64,000 bases of DNA from Variovorax paradoxus. Its GTDB lineage: Bacteria > Pseudomonadota > Gammaproteobacteria > Burkholderiales > Burkholderiaceae_C. A program made the translations under genes and the position numbers. This document shows positions 9,749-20,018 of this stretch, in pieces (the first letter of the stretch is position 1; each line of letters opens with the position of its first letter). Location: positions 511,001-575,000 of the forward strand of contig NZ_CP091716.1 of the NCBI RefSeq assembly GCF_022009635.1, in the 5' to 3' direction. The notes under the pieces were generated by a model. That model searched no databases. It saw only the letters and a list, made by a program, of their open reading frames with translations, and was not told where the DNA came from.

Positions 9749-9775
9749 AAAAAGCCCGTCGTCGACGGGCTTTTT
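9748..9775 (+). terminator. Rho-independent terminator after rsmA
   Basis: A perfect stem (agcccgtcg paired with cgacgggct) is preceded by A residues and followed by ttttt. The A and T tracts make it bidirectional, so it may also end transcription coming from the right. Confidence 0.9.
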
Positions 9776-9817
9776 CTTTGGGGCTTGGCTAGAGCCCGTG
9801 CGCTGTCGCTTGCTTGG

Positions 9818-10043
9818 TTAAGCGGCGGCGAGCCAGTAACCCGCATTGAAGGGGCTGCTCATGCGCAATGCCAGGGGCGAAACGTCGACCAGTTTGTCGG
9901 TCGGCATTTTTTCGCCGGCCGGCTCGGTGCTGGCGGCGGCCGCTGCGGTTGCGGTGGTGTTGTTGACGTCGATGCCATCGAGGGTTTCAGCGTTCGGCTG
10001 AGCCTCGTTCGCCCGTTCTGCTTGGCTGGTAGATGCAGAACGG
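9818..10043 (-). other. Coding-like stretch without a start, downstream of the barstar gene
   Basis: On the minus strand this frame has host-like codon use (G or C in most third positions) and reads ASTSQAERANEAQPNAETLD, an alanine/threonine-rich linker, then KLVDVSPLALRMSSPFNAGY and WLAAA before a TAA at 9818. It has no plausible start codon at its 5' end; the only in-frame ATGs are internal. It lies in the -1 frame relative to the barstar-like gene, whose stop is at 10045. It could be a lost C-terminal extension of that gene, a separate gene that lost its start, or chance. I do not recognise the sequence. Confidence 0.3.
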
Positions 10044-10044
10044 G

Positions 10045-10524
10045 CTACAGAAAAGAATAGAAGCAGCGGAACGGGACCTTACGGTCGCCCCAGTAGTCCG
10101 AGGCGTCCCGGAAGATGTCGAGCAGTTGCTCGCGCGCTTCCTTGTCGAACTTGGCGTTGGCAGGAATCTGTTCCAGCACGATGACGAAACCTGGCTGCGG
10201 GCCCGATTTATGCAACGGGTCGGTCATGCAGTCGTACAGCGCGTCGAAGTTCTTCCCGAAGTGGGCCGGGAACGTGAACTGCTGTGCGATCAGGTCGAGC
10301 ACGTCCTGCTTGGTCTGGGCATTGCCCAGGTTCGCATACAAGAAGTGCTGGCCGGCTGCGTTGGCAGCGTCCTGCAGGTCGTTCACGCGGAACGCGCGGA
10401 TCGATTGCACGATGTTCGGGCGTACGGCACGAAGGGATAAGGTCATCTCCGCTGGTCTTTCCATAGTCATCATCATTTCTTCGGGGCGCTTCGGTGCGCC
10501 GCTCAGGTCGTTTTCATCGCTCAT
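10045..10524 (-). CDS. Barstar-family RNase inhibitor
   Basis: This 159-residue protein has a barstar fold. The core NDLQDAANAAGQHFLYANLG, the helix segment FPAHFGKNFDALYDCMTDPL, and the terminal WGDRKVPFRCFYSFL match the barnase-inhibitor family. Barstars bind and block cytoplasmic activity of a cognate secreted RNase. Its ATG overlaps the stop of the upstream RNase gene (ATGA), so toxin and inhibitor are translationally coupled. The N-terminal 30 residues are extra and could reflect a later true start (for example the MTLSLR methionine). Confidence 0.85.
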   Translation of the reverse strand: MSDENDLSGAPKRPEEMMMTMERPAEMTLSLRAVRPNIVQSIRAFRVNDLQDAANAAGQHFLYANLGNAQTKQDVLDLIAQQFTFPAHFGKNFDALYDCMTDPLHKSGPQPGFVIVLEQIPANAKFDKEAREQLLDIFRDASDYWGDRKVPFRCFYSFL

Positions 10525-10934
10525 GGTGCAATCCGTCTGAAACTCGCATAGTGGTCCGCCGTGTACCAGCAGGCTTCGGGCGCCGTGCGCTGCTCGCCGC
10601 CACAGACGATCCGTCGTGCACCACGATTGCGCGCGCCGGGCGTCTGCACCGTGTACTCGCGATAGTGGCCACGGCGTGCCGCTGGCAGGAGACGTTCGCG
10701 GTTGCCAAATACAACGCCGTCCTTTTCATAGCGGAACGGGCCGCCGCTGAGGATGGCCTGATATGTTCGCTGGCCTTGCACCGGCAGTTCGGACAGCGCA
10801 ATCGTTTCCTCGGCGGAAGTTTTTCCTGCGCCGAACCATCCGCGGGCCTCGGCCCCCGTCGTCAACGACGCCAGCAACAGGCTGGTGAGCGCAAACTTTG
10901 TGACAGAGGACGTGATCGAGGCGTAAGCCGCCAT
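10521..10934 (-). CDS. Secreted barnase/RNase Sa-like ribonuclease
   Basis: This 137-residue protein starts at MAAYASITSSVTKFALTSLL, a signal peptide ending near GAEARG. The mature part is a guanyl-specific ribonuclease domain: LSGGPFRYEKDGVVFGNRER, GHYREYTVQTPGARNRGARR, and ADHYASFRRI. The catalytic Glu (in REYTV), Arg (in ARRIVC) and His (in ADHYAS) are all present. Family enzymes cleave RNA after G. The frame extends 39 codons further upstream, but the signal peptide supports the start used here. The barstar-like inhibitor follows with a 4-bp overlap. Confidence 0.85.
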   Translation of the reverse strand: MAAYASITSSVTKFALTSLLLASLTTGAEARGWFGAGKTSAEETIALSELPVQGQRTYQAILSGGPFRYEKDGVVFGNRERLLPAARRGHYREYTVQTPGARNRGARRIVCGGEQRTAPEACWYTADHYASFRRIAP

Positions 10935-11039
10935 GGGGCACCACAAGAAAAGAGCGGGGGGGTCGAATTGGCGATCAACCTCGGGGTTAACCCGCAAATT
11001 CAAGCCCGCGAGTGTGCACCACGCTGGCGAAAATAGCAA

Positions 11040-11066
11040 GCGACTGCCCAAAGTTTGAGCAGTCGC
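11040..11066 (-). terminator. Possible terminator downstream of maeB
   Basis: An 8-bp perfect stem (gcgactgc and gcagtcgc) with an 11-nt loop sits 50 bp beyond the maeB stop. The following T-run on the minus strand (ttgctattttc) is weak, so termination efficiency is uncertain. Confidence 0.4.
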
Positions 11067-11115
11067 AGGGGCATCGAATGGCGTTTTAAGTTGGCGGCCA
11101 CTCTCGCCAAATAGC

Positions 11116-13464
<2,349 letters not shown>

Positions 13465-13644
13465 GTGCCTGTAGCTCCTGGTGGCGCTTCTTCTGGGGGC
13501 GCCGATTGTAGACCTCGCTTCATGGCCGTCCTACGACGCATGGCCGGCCGGACCCATGACCAAAAGCACGGGCGCGCCGTCAAGTCGGTGTGGCAATATG
13601 CACAGTTCGGACAAAAACCTGAAAACACCTGAAGAGGAGCGACC

Positions 13645-14694
13645 ATGGCCCTGATGGATTTCATCAAGAAACAGTTCATTGACATCATCCAGTGGACGGA
13701 GACCGGCGATGGCACGCTGGCCTGGCGTTTCCCGATGGCGGACATGGAAATCCAGAACGGCGGCTCGCTCACCGTGCGCGAATCCCAGGTCGCGGTTTTC
13801 GTCAACGAAGGCAAGGTGGCCGACGTGTTCGGCCCCGGCATGTACAAGCTCACGACGCAGACGCTGCCCGTGCTCACGTACCTGAAGAACTGGGACAAGC
13901 TCTTCGAATCCCCCTTCAAGAGCGACGTCTACTTCTTCAGCACCCGCCAGCAGGTCGACCAGAAGTGGGGCACGCCCCAGCCGATCACCATCCGCGACAA
14001 GGACTTCGGCGCCGTGCGCCTGCGGGCCTTCGGCAACTACAGCTTCCGCATCGGCGACGCCAAGCTGTTCCACACCGAAATCTCCGGCACGCGCGACATC
14101 TATTCCGTGGCCGACCTCGACGGCCAGCTGCGCGGCCTGGTGCTGCAGAACATCAGCAACGCCATCGCGTCCAGCGGCGTGCCCTTCCTCGACCTGGCGG
14201 CCAACCAGATCCAGTTCGCGCAGGCGCTGGCGGCGCAACTGGTGCCCGAGTTCGAGAAGATCGGCATCAAGCTCGAGAACATCACAGTCCAGAACGTCTC
14301 GCTGCCCGAAGAGCTGCAGAAGATCCTCGACCAGAAGATCGGCATGGGCATGGTCGGCAACGACATGGGCAAGTTCATGCAGTACCAGACGGCGCAGGCC
14401 ATTCCCAAGTTCGCCGAAGGCGCGGCTGGCGGTGGCGGCATCGCGGGCGACGCGATGGGCCTGGGCGCCGGCGTGGCGCTGGGCCAGGTGCTGGCGCAGA
14501 ACCTCGCGCAGGGCCTGAGCCCCAATGCGGCCGCCCAGGCCGCGGCGACGCAGCAGCAACCGGCCGTGGCGGTGGTGAGCCCCACCGACGTGATGACCAC
14601 ACTGGAGAAGCTCGGCGAACTCAAGACCAAGGGCATCCTCACGCAGGAAGAGTTCGACGCCAAGAAGGCCGAGCTGCTCAAGAAGCTGGTCTAA
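13645..14694 (+). CDS. SPFH-domain protein with C-terminal SHOCT
   Basis: This 349-residue protein is preceded by a strong ribosome-binding site (gaggag). The N-terminal two-thirds form an SPFH/band-7 domain of the YdjI type (SLTVRESQVAVFVNEGKVAD, FGPGMYKLTTQTLP, LRAFGNYSFRI). A Gly/Ala-rich linker follows, then a C-terminal SHOCT motif (LEKLGELKTKGILTQEEFDA, KKAELLKKL). SPFH proteins form oligomeric membrane-associated scaffolds; no transmembrane segment is obvious here. It heads a same-strand cluster with DUF4178, DUF350 and a spermidine-synthase-like gene, an association I know from other genomes as a probable membrane-stress module. Confidence 0.8.
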   Translation: MALMDFIKKQFIDIIQWTETGDGTLAWRFPMADMEIQNGGSLTVRESQVAVFVNEGKVADVFGPGMYKLTTQTLPVLTYLKNWDKLFESPFKSDVYFFSTRQQVDQKWGTPQPITIRDKDFGAVRLRAFGNYSFRIGDAKLFHTEISGTRDIYSVADLDGQLRGLVLQNISNAIASSGVPFLDLAANQIQFAQALAAQLVPEFEKIGIKLENITVQNVSLPEELQKILDQKIGMGMVGNDMGKFMQYQTAQAIPKFAEGAAGGGGIAGDAMGLGAGVALGQVLAQNLAQGLSPNAAAQAAATQQQPAVAVVSPTDVMTTLEKLGELKTKGILTQEEFDAKKAELLKKLV

Positions 14695-14817
14695 CCCCAG
14701 GCTTCGCGCACTTCGTGTCGCTACTCCTTCCCCCTTGCAGGGGGCGATACCTGCGGCCCGGCGTAGCCGGTTCCGCGGTATCTCCCGCCTCGTTCGCCGT
14801 GTCTTCAGCATCGCTTC
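14695..14817 (+). repeat. GC-rich palindromic intergenic repeat, copy A
   Basis: This gap holds a structured repeat: gcttcgcgcacttcgtgtcg, a ccccc/ggggg core hairpin around ttgca, then gcggcccggcgtagccgg. The same architecture recurs in inverted orientation inside the gene at 16581-18224. I recall similar dispersed elements in Comamonadaceae intergenic regions. Confidence 0.55.
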
Positions 14818-16308
14818 ATGGCTGAGGAAACCGGCAACCAACGCTACTACCGCGCGCCCTGCCCCGGCTGCGGCGCGCCGGTCGAATTCCGCTCGGCGCA
14901 ATCGACGCACGCCGTCTGCCCCTACTGCCAGAGCACCGTCGTGCGCCAGGGCGACACGCTCGCGCGCACCGGCAAGATGGCCGAGCTGTTCGACGATTTC
15001 AGCCCGCTGCAGCTGTTTGCCGCCGGCCGCATCCAGGACAAGCCCTTCACGCTGATCGGCCGGCTGCAGTACACCTACCCGGGCGGGCGCTGGACCGAAT
15101 GGATCGCTGCGCTCGACGGCGACCGCACCGCGATCCTGAGCGAGGACAACGGCGCCTACGTCTTCACGCTGCCCTTCGATCTGCAGCGAACCGCGCCGCC
15201 GCCGGGCGACCTGCGCGTGGGCGCTACCAGCGCCTTCGCGGGCCAGAGCTACACCGTCACATCGAACGAGCAGGTGGCGCTGACCTCGGCGCAGGGCGAA
15301 CTGCCGCACCTGCCCGAACTCGGCCGGCCGTTCGCGATGGTCGAGCTGCGCAACGACAAGGGGCTGGTGCTCAGCATCGACTACGGCACCGCCACGCCCA
15401 GCGCCTACCTCGGCCGCTCGGTGCAGCTCGACGACCTGCAGCTCACCGGCCTGCGCGCCGAATCCACCAAGGACGAAAAGGGCCGCAGCTTCAACTGCCC
15501 CAATTGCGGCTCGCCCGTCACCGTGAACCTGGCGGACAGCAAGAGCATCACCTGCCGCTCTTGCAACAGCATCATCGACCTGTCGCAGGGCATTGGCGGT
15601 GAGCTCAAGCATGCGACGCAGGACGAGCCGGTGCGGCCGCTCATCGCGCTCGGCAGCATGGGCCAGCTGCAGGGCGCGCAGTGGCAGGTGGTCGGCTTCC
15701 AGCACCGCATGGGCACCGAGCCTGGCGACGACGAGCAGTTCGGCTGGGACGAATACCTGCTCTACAACAACAAGCGCGGCTTCAGCTTCCTGGTCGACGC
15801 CGAAGACGGCTGGAGCATGGTCAAGCCGACCACCGGCGCGCCGGTGATGGCCGAGAACGGCAACTCCGCCACCTACCTCAACAAGCGCTACCAGCAGCAA
15901 TACGCCTACAACGCCGAAACCAGCTACGTGGCGGGCGAGTTCTACTGGCAGGTCGAGCGCGGGCAGAAGACCTTCAACCGCGACTACGCCAGCGGCCCCG
16001 CGCTGCTGTCGATGGAGCGCTCGGCCAACGAGCTCACCTGGTCGTCTGGCATCAAGCTCGACAGCGGCGTGGTGGCCACCGCCTTCAAGCTCGACGCCAA
16101 GAAGGACATGTTCAAGCGCGCCGACGCGCTGCCTGTCAGCGCCGCTGCCTCCAAGCTGGGCTGCGGCACGATCATCATCGTCATCGTCGTGATCATCATC
16201 CTGCTGGTCCTCCTGAGCACATGCAGCAGCAGCGGCGGTTCGTCCAGCGGCTACCGCAGCTCGGGCGGTTCCTACGGCGGCTATTCGAGTGGCGGCGGCC
16301 ACAAATGA
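14818..16308 (+). CDS. DUF4178 protein with two zinc ribbons and a C-terminal membrane anchor
   Basis: This 496-residue protein opens with a zinc ribbon (Cys15/Cys18/Cys34/Cys37, CPGC and CPYC). It has a first DUF4178-like domain (FTLIGRLQYTYPGGRWTEWI), a second zinc ribbon near residues 226-247 (CPNC and CRSC), and a second DUF4178 unit (GAQWQVVGFQHRMG, FGWDEYLLYNN). Near residue 450 a very hydrophobic segment (IIIVIVVIIILLVLLS) anchors it, followed by a Ser/Gly-rich tail. The function of DUF4178 is unknown. It is flanked by SPFH and DUF350 genes in a cluster that also ends in a polyamine-synthase-like gene. Confidence 0.75.
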   Translation: MAEETGNQRYYRAPCPGCGAPVEFRSAQSTHAVCPYCQSTVVRQGDTLARTGKMAELFDDFSPLQLFAAGRIQDKPFTLIGRLQYTYPGGRWTEWIAALDGDRTAILSEDNGAYVFTLPFDLQRTAPPPGDLRVGATSAFAGQSYTVTSNEQVALTSAQGELPHLPELGRPFAMVELRNDKGLVLSIDYGTATPSAYLGRSVQLDDLQLTGLRAESTKDEKGRSFNCPNCGSPVTVNLADSKSITCRSCNSIIDLSQGIGGELKHATQDEPVRPLIALGSMGQLQGAQWQVVGFQHRMGTEPGDDEQFGWDEYLLYNNKRGFSFLVDAEDGWSMVKPTTGAPVMAENGNSATYLNKRYQQQYAYNAETSYVAGEFYWQVERGQKTFNRDYASGPALLSMERSANELTWSSGIKLDSGVVATAFKLDAKKDMFKRADALPVSAAASKLGCGTIIIVIVVIIILLVLLSTCSSSGGSSSGYRSSGGSYGGYSSGGGHK

Positions 16309-16365
16309 CGAGGAAGATGCGCATGACGCAACCGATGTATCTCACTACTACGACTGGAGTTCCCC

Positions 16366-16584
16366 ATGGGATTTGACTGGCTGAAACCGGACGTGGTCCT
16401 CGGATCGCTCGTTTACGCGCTGATCGGCGTCGTGATCTTCTGGGTCTGCTTCCTGATCATCGACAAGATCACGCCCTACGACCTGTGGGGCGAGATCGTC
16501 GAGAAGCAGAACGTGGCGCTGGGCCTCGTCGTTGCCGCAATGAGCCTGGGCATCAGCATCATCGTGGCTGCTGCAATCCATTGA
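16366..16584 (+). CDS. DUF350 small membrane protein
   Basis: This 72-residue protein has two hydrophobic helices, VVLGSLVYALIGVVIFWVCF and then VALGLVVAAMSLGISIIVAA. Between them is the acidic/basic loop KITPYDLWGEIVEKQNVALG typical of DUF350 (YjfL-like). It is a half-length member, with one repeat unit. DUF350 proteins are inner-membrane proteins of unknown function that recur beside DUF4178 and spermidine-synthase-like genes. Its stop codon overlaps the TTG start of the next gene, indicating coupling. Confidence 0.8.
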   Translation: MGFDWLKPDVVLGSLVYALIGVVIFWVCFLIIDKITPYDLWGEIVEKQNVALGLVVAAMSLGISIIVAAAIH

Positions 16585-18224
16585 GCGACGCGGCCTCGCC
16601 CGCGCGCACCCCGGATGCGCGGGGGCCGCAACCCGTCGAAGTCGCGCTGCTCGCCAGCGTGTTCGTAGTCGCCGCCTGCGGGCTGGTCTACGAACTGAGC
16701 GCGGCCGCGCTGAGCTCCTACCTGCTCGGCGACTCGGTGCTGCAGTTCAGCACCATCATCGGCACCTACCTGTTCGCGATGGGCGTGGGCTCCTGGCTCT
16801 CGCGCTATTTCGACCGCCAGTTGCCGGCGCACTTCCTTCGCATCGAGCTGATGGTCGCGCTGATCGGCGGCGCGCTGCCGGCGATTCTGTTCCTGGCCAA
16901 CGCCTACGTGCCGGGCGCGTTCCGGCTGCTGCTCTACGGCCTGGTGATGGTCGTGGGCACGCTGGTGGGCCTCGAGATCCCGCTGGTGATGCGCATCCTG
17001 AAGCGCAACATCGTGCTCAAGAACCTGGTGTCGCAGGTGCTGACCTTCGACTACCTCGGCGCGCTCGCGGTGTCGGTGGCGTTCCCGCTCATCCTCGTGC
17101 CGCAGCTCGGCATGATCCGCACCGGCCTGCTGTTCGGCTTCATGAACGCGGCGGTGGCGGTGTGGGCGCTGTGGCTGTTTCGCCATGAGCTGCGCCGCAT
17201 CGGCGCGCACGCGCTCGCCTGCGTTCTGTCGCTGGCCGCGCTGCTGGCGGGCTTCGTGTGGGCCGACCACATCACCACGCTGGCCGAAGACAAGTTCTAC
17301 CAGGACCGAATCGTGTTCAGCGCGACCTCGCCTTACCAGCGCATCGTCGTCACGCGCGGGCTGCTCGGGCACCGCCTGTTCCTGAACGGCAACCTGCAGT
17401 TCGCCGAGCGCGACGAGTACCGCTACCACGAGGCGCTGGTGCATCCGGTGATGGCCGCGCAGGGCGCGCCGAAGAAGGTCGCCGTGCTCGGCGGCGGCGA
17501 CGGCATGGCGGTGCGCGAGATCCTCAAGTACCCCTCGGTCGAGTCGGTCACGCTGGTGGAGCTCGACCCGAACATGACGAAGCTCTTCACCGACCACGAA
17601 ACGCTCGCGGCCCTGAACGGCCATTCGCTGTCGTCGCCCAAGGTGAAGATCGTCAATACCGACGCCTTCCAGTGGCTGCAGCAGCCGGGCGGTTCGAGCG
17701 CCGCCGGGCCGTCCCAAGGCGCGAGCGCCCCCTCGGGGGGCAGCGAACCACGCGAAGCGGGGAGCGTGGGGGTCGACGACCTTTACGACGTGATCGTGGT
17801 CGACTTTCCAGACCCCACCAACTTCGCCATCGGCAAGCTCTACACCAACAGCTTCTACGCGCTGCTCGAAAAGCGCCTGTCGGCCAGCGGCTATGCGGTG
17901 ATCCAGACCACGTCACCGCTGGTGGCGCGCAAGAGCTTCTGGACCGTGGCGACGACCATCGAATCGGTCGGCCTGCGCGCCACGCCGTACCACGCGCACG
18001 TGCCGAGCTTCGGCGAGTGGGGCTACATCATCGCGAGCCGCCGGCCTTACCGCATGCCCGATGCCTTGCCGCCGGGCCTGCGCTTCCTGTCCCCATCAAC
18101 GCTGCCGCTGATGTTCGATTTCCCGCTCGACATGGCGCGCGTACCGACCGAAGTGAACCGGCTGTCGAACCAGATCCTCGTCACCACCTACGAACAGGAG
18201 TGGGGCAAGGTCATGGCGCACTAG
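16581..18224 (+). CDS. Membrane-anchored spermidine-synthase-like protein
   Basis: The frame has no ATG near its start. The TTG at 16581, overlapping the DUF350 stop as TTGA, gives a 547-residue protein. About seven hydrophobic helices (VALLASVFVVAACGLVYEL through RIGAHALACVLSLAALLAGF) precede a soluble aminopropyltransferase fold. That domain has the SAM-type motif VAVLGGGDGMAVREILKY and the acidic motif VIVVDFPDPTNF. It probably transfers an aminopropyl group from decarboxylated SAM to a polyamine, with an unknown physiological product. A Ser/Gly/Pro-rich stretch (AGPSQGASAPSGGSEPREAG) interrupts the domain just before DDLYDVIVVD; it is encoded by an inserted repeat, so activity may be altered. 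Confidence 0.8.
   Translation: MSDAASPARTPDARGPQPVEVALLASVFVVAACGLVYELSAAALSSYLLGDSVLQFSTIIGTYLFAMGVGSWLSRYFDRQLPAHFLRIELMVALIGGALPAILFLANAYVPGAFRLLLYGLVMVVGTLVGLEIPLVMRILKRNIVLKNLVSQVLTFDYLGALAVSVAFPLILVPQLGMIRTGLLFGFMNAAVAVWALWLFRHELRRIGAHALACVLSLAALLAGFVWADHITTLAEDKFYQDRIVFSATSPYQRIVVTRGLLGHRLFLNGNLQFAERDEYRYHEALVHPVMAAQGAPKKVAVLGGGDGMAVREILKYPSVESVTLVELDPNMTKLFTDHETLAALNGHSLSSPKVKIVNTDAFQWLQQPGGSSAAGPSQGASAPSGGSEPREAGSVGVDDLYDVIVVDFPDPTNFAIGKLYTNSFYALLEKRLSASGYAVIQTTSPLVARKSFWTVATTIESVGLRATPYHAHVPSFGEWGYIIASRRPYRMPDALPPGLRFLSPSTLPLMFDFPLDMARVPTEVNRLSNQILVTTYEQEWGKVMAH
17687..17778 (+). repeat. GC-rich palindromic repeat, copy B, inserted in frame in a gene
   Basis: The nucleotide stretch contains the palindromic core cgccccctcggggggcag and the flanks accacgcgaagcggggagcg. 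In reverse complement it shows the same layout as the intergenic repeat at 14695-14817 (gcttcgcg, C-run/G-run core, cggcccggcg). It keeps the reading frame and adds about 30 low-complexity residues to the aminopropyltransferase domain. Confidence 0.6.
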
Positions 18225-18234
18225 CCGCGTCAGC

Positions 18235-19866
18235 ATGCAGCGGCGCGAATTCCTCGGCGTGGCGGCAGGTGCGGCGGGTGCTCTGGCGCTTGCCGGCTGC
18301 GAAGCGCCGCCACCGCCCATCGAAGGCGGCTTCACCGGCATCGACGTTGCGCGCGGCCACGCGATGCGCGACGGCACGCTCAAGAGCGCCGCGCCCGCGC
18401 CCGCGGTCGTGAGGCGCACGCGCGTGTTGATCGCCGGCGGCGGCGTGGCCGGGCTCGCGGCGGCGCGCGCGCTGCGCCTCGCGGGCGTGGAAGACTTCGC
18501 GTTGCTCGAACTCGAGGACACCGCCGGCGGCAATGCGCGCGGCGGCATGGTCAACGGCATTGCTTGCCCGCTCGGCGCGCACTACCTGCCGGTGCCGGGC
18601 GACGATGCGCGCGAGGTGCAGGACCTGCTCGAGGAACTCGGTCTGCGCCGACGCGTGGCGGGCCGCTGGGAGTACGACGAGCTCAATCTCTGCCACGCCC
18701 CACAGGAGCGGCTTTTCCTGCACGGCGAGTGGCAGGACGGCCTGCTGCCCGTGCACGGCGTGAGCGAAAGCACGCTGGCGCAGTACCGCAAGTTCGCGCA
18801 GCGTATCGACGCGCTGCAGCATGCGGCGCATTTCGCCATTCCTACGCTCAAGGTCGCCGTCACGCCCGAGCTGCTGGCGCTCGACGCCCTCAGCTTCGCG
18901 CGCTGGCTCGACAGCGAAGGCTTCAGCGACGCGCAGCTGCGCTGGTACCTCGACTACTGCTGCCGCGACGACTACGGCGCGGGTATCGAGCATGTTTCCG
19001 CCTGGGCCGGCATCCACTACTTCGCGAGCCGCCACGGCTTCCACGCGCCCGGCGACCCGACGGGCAGCGTCAACGATTCGAGCCCCGAACGCGACGGCAT
19101 CCTCACCTGGCCCGAAGGCAACGGCTGGCTCACCCGGCAACTGGCCCAACCGCTCGGCGAGCGGCTGCACACCGGCCAGGTCGTCACGCGCATTGCCGAG
19201 TTGCGCGGCGGCGTCGAGGTCGATGCATGGGACGCGAAGACGAAGTCGCTCGTGCGCTGGCAGGCCGAGCGCTGCATCGTCGCGCTGCCGGTGTTCATTG
19301 CCGCGCGCGTGGTCGAGAGCCCGCCGCCGGTGCTGACGAACGCCGCCGCGCATGTGCGCTACGCCCCCTGGCTGGTGGCCAACGTGCACCTGCGCGGTCC
19401 GCTGGCTGACCGGCACGGCGCCGCACCGAGCTGGGACAACGTGATCTACGGCACGCGCGGCCTCGGCTATGTCGACGCGCGCCACCAGACGCTCGACCCG
19501 ACGCCGCGCGGCACCGTGCTCAGCTGGTATCGCCCGCTGGGCCCGAGCGGCTACGACACCGCCGACGGCCGCCGCCTGCTGCTCGATCGCCCATGGACCG
19601 GGTGGCGCGACGACCTGCTCGCGGAGCTGTCGGTGCCGCATCCCGACCTGCCCGCGCTCGCCACGCGCATCGAGATCACGCGCTACGGGCATGCCATGTC
19701 GATACCCGCTCCGGGCCTGCTGGCGCAGATCGGATCGCAGCGGCAGCGCGGCAGCGTCGCCGCGGGGCGGCTGTCGTTCGCGCACGCGGACTGGTCGGGC
19801 TACTCCATCTTCGAAGAGGCGTTCACGCGCGGCCACGTCGCGGGAACGAACGCGGCATCCGCATGA
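18235..19866 (+). CDS. FAD-dependent amine-oxidase-like flavoprotein, exported
   Basis: This 543-residue protein begins MQRREFLGVAAGAAGALALA then GCEAP. The RREFLG motif indicates Tat export and the LAGC a possible lipobox. The dinucleotide-binding motif RVLIAGGGVAGLAAARAL at about residues 62-80 binds FAD. Later segments (GNARGGMVNGIACPLGAHYL, RYGHAMSIPAPGL, FAHADWSGYSIFEEAFTRGH) fit the NAD(P)-binding Rossmann/amine oxidase superfamily. It starts 10 bp after the spermidine-synthase-like gene, so polyamine oxidation is an attractive but unproven role. Confidence 0.7.
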   Translation: MQRREFLGVAAGAAGALALAGCEAPPPPIEGGFTGIDVARGHAMRDGTLKSAAPAPAVVRRTRVLIAGGGVAGLAAARALRLAGVEDFALLELEDTAGGNARGGMVNGIACPLGAHYLPVPGDDAREVQDLLEELGLRRRVAGRWEYDELNLCHAPQERLFLHGEWQDGLLPVHGVSESTLAQYRKFAQRIDALQHAAHFAIPTLKVAVTPELLALDALSFARWLDSEGFSDAQLRWYLDYCCRDDYGAGIEHVSAWAGIHYFASRHGFHAPGDPTGSVNDSSPERDGILTWPEGNGWLTRQLAQPLGERLHTGQVVTRIAELRGGVEVDAWDAKTKSLVRWQAERCIVALPVFIAARVVESPPPVLTNAAAHVRYAPWLVANVHLRGPLADRHGAAPSWDNVIYGTRGLGYVDARHQTLDPTPRGTVLSWYRPLGPSGYDTADGRRLLLDRPWTGWRDDLLAELSVPHPDLPALATRIEITRYGHAMSIPAPGLLAQIGSQRQRGSVAAGRLSFAHADWSGYSIFEEAFTRGHVAGTNAASA

Positions 19867-20018
19867 TGAACGCTGGTGTCCCCGCGTGTGCGCCGTCAGT
19901 GAACAAACCGCAGCTCTGGGGCTGACGCACATCGGCATTTCGCTCTGAAGGGATGTCACGGCGACGTCATTCCCTCCCGGCATGGTCACGCGTTTTCTAC
20001 TCGAAGACTCTCTCGTCC

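Noticed and set aside
13531..16302. 923-codon minus-strand frame opposite the SPFH and DUF4178 genes
   Set aside because: It spans two real plus-strand genes and their gap, with antisense composition and no domains.
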